The notes below the pieces were generated by a model. The model was given only the letters and a program-made list of their open reading frames with translations, was not told where the DNA came from and ran no database searches. From positions 1-5,377 of the forward strand of contig JAISYY010000098.1 in the NCBI GenBank assembly GCA_031269635.1: 5,377 nucleotides of DNA, in the 5' to 3' direction. This document shows positions 1 through 3,843 of the stretch, piece by piece. The DNA is from Tannerella sp. GTDB taxonomy: Bacteria > Bacteroidota > Bacteroidia > Bacteroidales > Tannerellaceae. Positions within the stretch are counted from its first letter, which is position 1; the number at the start of each line of letters is the position of its first letter. Made by a program: the position numbers and the translations under genes.

Positions 1-198
1 GTCCGGCTCTTTTTCGATTTGTGCCTTGAGGTCTTTTGCCTCAAAATGTTGCCTGTGTTCAGGCGAATACAGTTTGCCGTTGACAGTGAGTACAACGCCT
101 TTCAGCAAACGGCGGACAGCATCAACCGTAAAGCCGATTTTTTGACAAAGGTCTGCAATGCGGACTTGTTCTTTCATCATCGGGAATATGCTGCGCAT
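1..198 (-). pseudogene. MobV/Pre-like relaxase C-terminal fragment (partial, runs off left edge)
   Basis: The minus strand is open from the left edge back to an ATG at 198 (GTG at 201, further ATGs at 180 and 177), giving 66 visible residues. The block RIADLCQKIGF, then RRLLKG, NGKLYSPEHRQHFEAKD and QIEKEPD, resembles from memory the C-terminal tail of Bacteroidales MobV/Pre-type mobilization relaxases (an LC..GF....LL.G...G.LYS.EH...F pattern). Those enzymes nick plasmid or element DNA at oriT through an N-terminal domain that is absent here, and an in-frame TAG at 214-216 closes the frame upstream. In another frame just upstream, the peptide MQSVERIKRDAQHI (from ATG at 226) reads like the helical stretch that usually precedes this tail. 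A frameshift near 185-190 in a once longer gene is therefore plausible. Without the relaxase domain it is probably a remnant; a short expressed protein starting at 198 or 180 cannot be excluded. The family call is moderate and has not been searched. Confidence 0.45.
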
Positions 199-213
199 CA
201 CGTTTAATTCTTT

Positions 214-567
214 CTACGCTTTGCATGACTCGTAATCCTGCTTTGCTTTTTGCAGTTTGCTTTCCATGGTATTGAGTTCCTGTTCCTGTTCCTTTTCATA
301 CAGATACTCATCCATATCCAGAGACAGACCTATACCTTCGGGATTGCCGGACACATCGGTTTTTTGACTGAACAGCCATCGGGCGATTTTTTCCTTTTCG
401 TCCACACTCCAGTACATTCCGACAAAATTTCCGCTCCATGCATCGGATGCCGCAAAGTGGTCGATTTCCTGATATGTTATTTCCAGATTGATTTCAATAT
501 TTTTTGTCTGGCAAAAAACAGTAAACGGACAAAGAAAAACAAAGAAAAATAAAAATCGGTGTTTCAT
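214..567 (-). CDS. small exported protein of unknown function (117 aa)
   Basis: I do not recognise this family. The N-terminus is a clear Sec-type signal peptide: MKHR, then a phenylalanine-rich hydrophobic core (residues 5-18, FLFFFVFLCPFTVF), with likely cleavage near Cys19/Gln20. There is no good lipobox. The mature part (about 98 residues) is acidic and aromatic in the middle (AW, MYW, ARWLF at 43-66). It ends in a charged stretch (residues 90-117) rich in E, Q and K that could form a short coiled coil. The start at 567 is supported by a TAnnTTTG box 26 bases upstream and an A/T-rich leader; there is no Shine-Dalgarno sequence. The gene follows hisB in the same direction but has its own promoter. 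Its TAG stop is in frame with the downstream relaxase-like fragment, so its C-terminus may have been reshaped by the junction with that mobile remnant. Probably periplasmic or outer-membrane associated. Confidence 0.6.
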   Translation of the reverse strand: MKHRFLFFFVFLCPFTVFCQTKNIEINLEITYQEIDHFAASDAWSGNFVGMYWSVDEKEKIARWLFSQKTDVSGNPEGIGLSLDMDEYLYEKEQEQELNTMESKLQKAKQDYESCKA

Positions 568-592
568 TCGTATAAAAATTTTATTTCACCGG

Positions 593-624
593 CAAATGTA
601 AAACATTTTTTCAATTCATACAAC
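593..624 (-). promoter_or_regulatory. Bacteroidota-type promoter for the small exported protein
   Basis: On the minus strand the -7 element TACATTTG (600 to 593) matches TAnnTTTG. A GTTG at 624-621 lies 20 bases upstream and is a plausible -33 element. Transcription would begin near 586, leaving a leader of about 20 A/T-rich bases before the ATG at 567. The -33 half is weaker than that of hisC because several TTG triplets occur in a row. Confidence 0.6.
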
Positions 625-636
625 AACAAAACCAAC

Positions 637-664
637 TGCATTTTATGGCAAAGTGATAAATGCA
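637..664 (-). terminator. possible terminator hairpin after hisB
   Basis: Just past the hisB stop, TGCATTTAT pairs with ATAAAATGCA (one bulged base) around a 9-base loop. On the minus strand it is followed by a T-rich run (GTTGGTTTTGTTGTTG). The stem is A/T-rich and the T-run is interrupted, so termination would be weak at best. The same T-rich run also supplies the -33 region of the next promoter. Seen directly as an inverted repeat; the terminator role is inferred. Confidence 0.35.
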
Positions 665-669
665 ACGGA

Positions 670-1806
670 TCATAAAACGCCTTTCGTGCTGGGCAATTCA
701 TATTTGTAAACATCGCGTCTGACAGCCATTTTTATGGCTTTGGCAAGCGCTTTGAATATACCTTCGGCTTTATGATGTTCGTTTTCGCCTTCGGCTTTTA
801 TATTAAGATTCATCCTTGCCGCATCGCTTAATGACTTGAAGAAATGAAAGAACATCTCCGTCGGCATCTCTCCTATCTTTTCGCGTTTAAACGTCACATC
901 CCAAACAAGCCATGACCGTCCGCCGAAATCAAGCGCCACGCTACACAAGCAATCGTCCATGGGCAGGCAATAGCCATAACGCTCTATACCGCGTTTATCG
1001 CCCAACACTTTCAGGAGGGCTTCGCCAAGCGCTATCGCCGTATCTTCTATCGTATGATGCTCATCCACATCAAGGTCGCCATTCACTTTTACTGTCAGAT
1101 CCATACCTCCGTGCTTCCCTATCTGTTCGAGCATGTGGTCAAAGAACCCTATTCCGGTAGTTATGTCGCAGGCGCCGCGTCCGTCAAGATTAACGGCTAC
1201 GTATATGTCTGTTTCTTTCGTTTTACGTTTCACGGTAGCCTGGCGTTCTCCGGCAAAAAGAAAATCTTTAACCTTGTCCCACGAATCAAATGTACAGTAA
1301 CGTTCTTTCTGCACTCCCCTGCCCTCTTTGCCGTTTCCCACACCGGACCCGGATTCCGCAGCGATCAGAATACCTTTGCATCCGAGATTTCCGGCCAGTT
1401 CCATATCCGTTTCCCGATCGCCGATGACGTATGAATTTTCAAGGTCATAATCGCCGGTCATATATTCCTTAAGCATTCCCGTTCGCGGCTTACGGTTTGG
1501 CGAACCGTCTTCGGGAAAAGAGGTATCAATAAGCACATTGTCAAATCGAACGCCTTCGCCGGCAAACACTTCCATCATTTTATGCTGCACGCGGTCAAAA
1601 TTCTCCTGTGGATAGGAAAGCGTACCCAAACCATCCTGATTGGTAACTATAACAAGTTCAAAATCAAGATTCTTACATATAAAATACAAGTTTCGTATAA
1701 CTCCCGGAAGAAACACAAGTTGTTCAAGCGTATCAACTTGAAACGTTACGGGAGGCTCTACAATAAGCGTACCGTCACGGTCAATAAATAAAACTCTTTT
1801 TTTCAT
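670..1806 (-). CDS. hisB: bifunctional histidinol-phosphatase / imidazoleglycerol-phosphate dehydratase
   Basis: This is a cytoplasmic enzyme for two histidine steps: dehydration of imidazole-glycerol phosphate to imidazole-acetol phosphate, and removal of phosphate from L-histidinol phosphate. Residues 1 to about 165 are a HAD phosphatase domain: DRDGT at 9-13 with nucleophile Asp9 and Asp11, TNQDG at 55-59, RKP at 105-107 and GDRETD at 129-134. Residues about 195-378 are the IGP dehydratase domain: FFDHMLEQ at 221-228 and the two metal-binding motifs DEHHTIED (248-255) and NEHHKAEG (342-349). The linker (about 150-195) is glycine-rich and poorly conserved. The length of 378 aa fits the fused enzyme (E. 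coli HisB is about 355). The loop at 94-107, which in the E. coli phosphatase holds zinc-binding Cys and His, has no Cys or His here. The gene is last in the unit, 78 bases after the DUF3127 gene. The ATG at 1806 precedes KKRVLFIDRDGT directly, as expected for the domain start; there is no Shine-Dalgarno sequence. Confidence 0.96.
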   Translation of the reverse strand: MKKRVLFIDRDGTLIVEPPVTFQVDTLEQLVFLPGVIRNLYFICKNLDFELVIVTNQDGLGTLSYPQENFDRVQHKMMEVFAGEGVRFDNVLIDTSFPEDGSPNRKPRTGMLKEYMTGDYDLENSYVIGDRETDMELAGNLGCKGILIAAESGSGVGNGKEGRGVQKERYCTFDSWDKVKDFLFAGERQATVKRKTKETDIYVAVNLDGRGACDITTGIGFFDHMLEQIGKHGGMDLTVKVNGDLDVDEHHTIEDTAIALGEALLKVLGDKRGIERYGYCLPMDDCLCSVALDFGGRSWLVWDVTFKREKIGEMPTEMFFHFFKSLSDAARMNLNIKAEGENEHHKAEGIFKALAKAIKMAVRRDVYKYELPSTKGVL

Positions 1807-1830
1807 TCAAACACGATTAACAGTTTAAAA

Positions 1831-1883
1831 TTAAGAGTTGAGAATACGTTCGATTTTTAATTCTTAACTCTTAAACTCTTAAT
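1831..1883. repeat. A/T-rich inverted and direct repeat between the DUF3127 gene and hisB
   Basis: The left arm TTAAGAGTTGAGAAT (1831-1845) is complementary to 1860-1874, apart from one G-T position, giving a 15-bp stem with a 14-base loop. The word CTCTTAA occurs at 1868-1874 and again at 1876-1882, so the right side also holds a short direct repeat. The repeat lies immediately after the DUF3127 stop and ends 25 bases before hisB. The stem has few G-C pairs and no following U-run, so it is a poor intrinsic terminator. It may instead be an intergenic repeat, an mRNA-processing hairpin or a 3'-end stabiliser. Confidence 0.6.
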
Positions 1884-1884
1884 T

Positions 1885-2256
1885 CTAAAACGGCAAGTCT
1901 GTGCTGTCATCAGAAGATGATGATATTTCCGGTGTTAAGGGCGGCCGATTCGTAGCCGGTGCGAATCCGGCATCTGCCGGCACACCTTCGTCCGGATCTG
2001 TTTTCCATGCACGGATGTCATTATACCAGCGACCGTTATATTCGCGGCAGTCAATATCAAAACTCACTCTCAAAGACTGCCCTTCCTGAATATTATACTG
2101 GTCTATTTTGTCACCCCAAAGGTTAAACATCATTTTGCGCGGATATTGTGAACTTTGTTCGTACTCAATTACATAATCCTGCTTTTTCCATGTTCCGTTT
2201 TTTCCTTCTCCCGTCTGAACAGGCAGTACGGCAATAATTTTTCCTCTTACTTCCAT
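1885..2256 (-). CDS. DUF3127-family OB-fold, SSB-like protein (123 aa)
   Basis: A small cytoplasmic protein. Residues 1 to about 85 match what I know of DUF3127 proteins common in Bacteroidota: MEVRGKIIAVLPVQTG, then KKQDYVIEY, YPRKMMFNLWGDKID at 39-52, and FDID.REYNGRWYNDIRAWK at 67-85. The beta-rich N-terminal part fits an OB fold. From about residue 88 the tail is flexible and rich in Pro, Ala and Ser, ending in an acidic stretch and the terminal DLPF. That layout copies single-stranded DNA-binding protein, whose acidic C-terminal tip docks partner repair and replication proteins. A role in ssDNA or nucleic-acid binding is therefore inferred; the family has no firmly established function that I know of. 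The gene starts 3 bases after the hisC stop and is probably co-transcribed and translationally coupled with hisC. The alternative that it is a true SSB is less likely, since it is short and lacks the usual SSB N-terminal sequence. Confidence 0.87.
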   Translation of the reverse strand: MEVRGKIIAVLPVQTGEGKNGTWKKQDYVIEYEQSSQYPRKMMFNLWGDKIDQYNIQEGQSLRVSFDIDCREYNGRWYNDIRAWKTDPDEGVPADAGFAPATNRPPLTPEISSSSDDSTDLPF

Positions 2257-2259
2257 AAT

Positions 2260-3291
2260 TTATAATTGTTTCAATGCGTTTATTAATATTTCGTTTTCTT
2301 CCGCCGTTCCAACCGTAATACGCAGGCATCCGAGACACAAAGATACATTATTCCGGTTACGTACGACAACCCCCTTATCTACCAGTTTACTGTAAATACT
2401 ATTTGCATCAGGCACTTTTACCAATAAAAAATTTGCATCCGACGGATATACTTTTTCCACCAAAGGAATTGCGGCCAGTTTCCCGGCAAAGATTTCACGC
2501 TGTTCAAGCAACATCTTCACCCATCCGTTCTTTCGGTCTTCATATTCCAACTGTTCACTTACAAATTTTTGCGTCAGCATATTTATATTGTACGGATATT
2601 TCACATTATTCAGGTAGCCGATTATCCGTTCGGAAGCGAAAGCCATGCCGCACCTCACGGAAGCAAGTCCCCACGCTTTGGAGAATGTCTGCAAAACAAT
2701 CAGACCCGGATGTTCATCCAGCGCCTCTAACCACGACGACCGGGATGAGAAATCAACATACGCTTCGTCCATTACCGTGATTCCCCCGAAACCGTTCAAT
2801 ATTTTCAGCGTTTCGTCGCGATCCATGAGGTTACCCGTAGGATTATTCGGTGAACAAAGAAATATCACCTTTGTTTTTTCGTCAACCGCTTTCAAGATCC
2901 GCTCCGCATCAAGCGAATAATCATCATTCAGCAATATCCTGCGATACTCGACACGGTTAATATCGGCGCATACATTATACATGTTATAGGTCGGATCTAT
3001 CGCCACAATATTATCTTCTTTCGGTTCGCAAAAGATACGTATAATCAAATCTATCGGTTCGTCGCTACCCACTCCCAGCATGATTTGCGAAGGACGTACG
3101 TTTTTAATTCCCGCTATTTTCGCTTTAAGTTCCTCCTGTAACGGATCCGGATAACGGTTATAAGGCGTATTCATCGGATTCTCATTTGCATCAAGAAAAA
3201 CCGAAGCCTCCCCTCTAAATTCGTAACGCGCACAGGAATAAGGCTTCAGATTACGTATATTTTCCCTAACCAGCTTTGATATTTCAAGCAT
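2260..3291 (-). CDS. hisC: histidinol-phosphate aminotransferase (343 aa)
   Basis: A PLP-dependent, fold-type I (class II subfamily) aminotransferase in the cytoplasm. It transfers an amino group from glutamate to imidazole-acetol phosphate to give L-histidinol phosphate. Landmarks, numbered from the chosen start: LDANENP at 33-39, NRYPDP at 45-50, GVGSDEPIDL at 73-82, PTYNMY at 100-105, CSPNNPTGN at 146-154, MDEAY at 174-178 with the PLP-contacting Asp175 and Tyr178, FSKAWGLASVRCG at 203-215 with the Schiff-base Lys205 and phosphate-binding Arg213, and CLRITVGT at 322-329 with the substrate-carboxylate Arg324. The frame is open up to an ATG at 3363. The ATG at 3291 (MLEISKLVRENI) is preferred because it matches where HisC proteins begin, and because a near-consensus promoter lies inside the extra 24 codons, which would put the longer start upstream of the transcript. 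The product then has a normal family length. It is the first gene of a unit with the DUF3127 gene and hisB. Confidence 0.96.
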   Translation of the reverse strand: MLEISKLVRENIRNLKPYSCARYEFRGEASVFLDANENPMNTPYNRYPDPLQEELKAKIAGIKNVRPSQIMLGVGSDEPIDLIIRIFCEPKEDNIVAIDPTYNMYNVCADINRVEYRRILLNDDYSLDAERILKAVDEKTKVIFLCSPNNPTGNLMDRDETLKILNGFGGITVMDEAYVDFSSRSSWLEALDEHPGLIVLQTFSKAWGLASVRCGMAFASERIIGYLNNVKYPYNINMLTQKFVSEQLEYEDRKNGWVKMLLEQREIFAGKLAAIPLVEKVYPSDANFLLVKVPDANSIYSKLVDKGVVVRNRNNVSLCLGCLRITVGTAEENEILINALKQL

Positions 3292-3310
3292 AACGTATAA
3301 TAATTTGTGA

Positions 3311-3341
3311 CAAAGATAGTGAATGTCGCGGAGAATACAAA
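3311..3341 (-). promoter_or_regulatory. consensus Bacteroidota promoter for hisC
   Basis: On the minus strand, TTTG (3341-3338), a 19-base spacer and TATCTTTG (3318-3311) match the -33 TTTG and -7 TAnnTTTG elements exactly. The transcript would start near 3304, leaving a leader of only about 13 bases before the hisC ATG. That leaves no room for a leader-peptide attenuator or a T-box/riboswitch, so control of this unit by histidine would have to act on initiation or on the enzymes. The promoter also decides the hisC start. Confidence 0.8.
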
Positions 3342-3399
3342 GTAAACCTGTTTGTGATAACAATTAATAACAGTTGATGGTTAAACTTTAGCCCAAGTA

Positions 3400-3425
3400 T
3401 TGCAGTGTTATACTTCACACTGCAA
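3400..3425. repeat. perfect 9-bp palindrome in the intergenic region
   Basis: TTGCAGTGT (3400-3408) and ACACTGCAA (3417-3425) form a perfect 9-bp stem around an 8-base loop (TATACTTC). It lies upstream of the hisC promoter and downstream of the small minus-strand frame ending at 3512. No T-run follows on either strand, which argues against an intrinsic terminator. It could be an operator for a dimeric regulator or a weak transcript-end hairpin; the sequence does not decide. Confidence 0.4.
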
Positions 3426-3449
3426 AAGATGAATTTAAAACTGTCGCAT

Positions 3450-3483
3450 CGTCATTGCGAATCCGCAGGATGAAGCAATCCGG
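3450..3483. repeat. short dispersed-repeat-like hairpin element
   Basis: The core reads ATTGC (3454-3458), GA, ATCC (3461-3464), GCA, GGAT (3468-3471), GAA, GCAAT (3475-3479). This gives two nested stems of 5 and 4 bp with a small internal loop and a 3-base loop. The flanking words CGTCATTGCGA and GAAGCAATCC are typical of short palindromic repeats scattered between genes in many unrelated bacteria. Only one copy is in this window, so the repetitive nature is recalled from other genomes, not shown here. Confidence 0.5.
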
Positions 3484-3511
3484 AAATGTCGATAACGGAA
3501 AAATGTAACAC

Positions 3512-3679
3512 TTATTTTCTGACGACTCCTTCGTGATGCAAAATAATAATTCCGTCTTTGGCATTGGACCTGACTATCATTTCGGCGACGATTTTATCAT
3601 CGTCCGTTAACTGTACACGGCTTGTTTCACCCGATTTGATAATATCAACCTGTTCTGCTGCTTTTATGACTGGTATCAT
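3512..3679 (-). CDS. small hypothetical protein (55 aa, possibly 5'-truncated)
   Basis: A reading frame from ATG at 3679 to TAA at 3512. A GGAG motif lies 6 bases before the ATG (GGAGATAACTATG), one of the few Shine-Dalgarno-like sites in the window. The product begins MIPVIKAAEQVDIIKSGETS and ends ILHHEGVVRK. It is soluble, with alternating hydrophobic and charged residues, and has no signal peptide or membrane segment. I do not recognise it. The same frame stays open upstream to 3784, adding 35 codons without a stop in A/T-rich DNA and with protein-like content (NLKYKGYKEEISTIRIKSPP), but with no ATG, GTG or TTG. Either the real protein starts at 3679, or this is the 3' end of a longer gene whose start was lost or frameshifted; an ATG at 3830 in another frame reads MNKLYFRQKYKKIFLIC. 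It is divergent from the hydrolase gene. The opposite-strand frame at 3558-3788 is judged a shadow. Confidence 0.4.
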   Translation of the reverse strand: MIPVIKAAEQVDIIKSGETSRVQLTDDDKIVAEMIVRSNAKDGIIILHHEGVVRK

Positions 3680-3801
3680 AGTTATCTCCGCTTTCGGAAT
3701 TTTTTTATGTAAAGGCGGCGATTTTATCCGAATTGTCGATATTTCTTCCTTGTATCCTTTATATTTAAGATTTTTTTCAACAGATTAAAAAGATTTTTTT
3801 A

Positions 3802-3809
3802 TATTTTTG
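3802..3809 (+). promoter_or_regulatory. probable -7 element for the GH106-like gene
   Basis: TATTTTTG matches TAnnTTTG and lies 34 bases before the ATG at 3844, giving a leader of about 28 A/T-rich bases with no Shine-Dalgarno sequence. No TTTG is found at the expected -33 distance, so this would be a weak or activator-dependent promoter. Activator control is common for polysaccharide-utilization genes in this phylum. Confidence 0.45.
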
Positions 3810-3843
3810 CCGGAAATATAATTTATTCATAAAAAATTAAGAT

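Noticed and set aside
19..207. Plus-strand reading frame of 62 codons
   Set aside because: It lies opposite the relaxase-like fragment, whose translation is far more protein-like.
250..552. Plus-strand reading frame of 100 codons
   Set aside because: It mirrors the exported-protein gene; the minus strand has a signal peptide, a promoter and a sensible composition.
1054..1434. Plus-strand reading frame of 126 codons over hisB
   Set aside because: A shadow of hisB, which is certain from its catalytic motifs.
1807..1884. Separate hisB promoter in the gap before hisB
   Set aside because: No TAnnTTTG box with a matching -33 element is present; TTTG occurs only directly before the ATG.
2403..2920. 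Two overlapping plus-strand frames over hisC
   Set aside because: Shadows of hisC, which carries all expected PLP-enzyme motifs.
3292..3363. N-terminal extension of hisC by 24 codons
   Set aside because: The extension contains the near-consensus promoter and has no similarity to HisC N-termini.
3558..3788. Plus-strand reading frame of 76 codons (MALDLTIISATILSSS...)
   Set aside because: It has hydrophobic patches but no ribosome site or promoter. The opposite frame has a Shine-Dalgarno-like site and a more natural composition.
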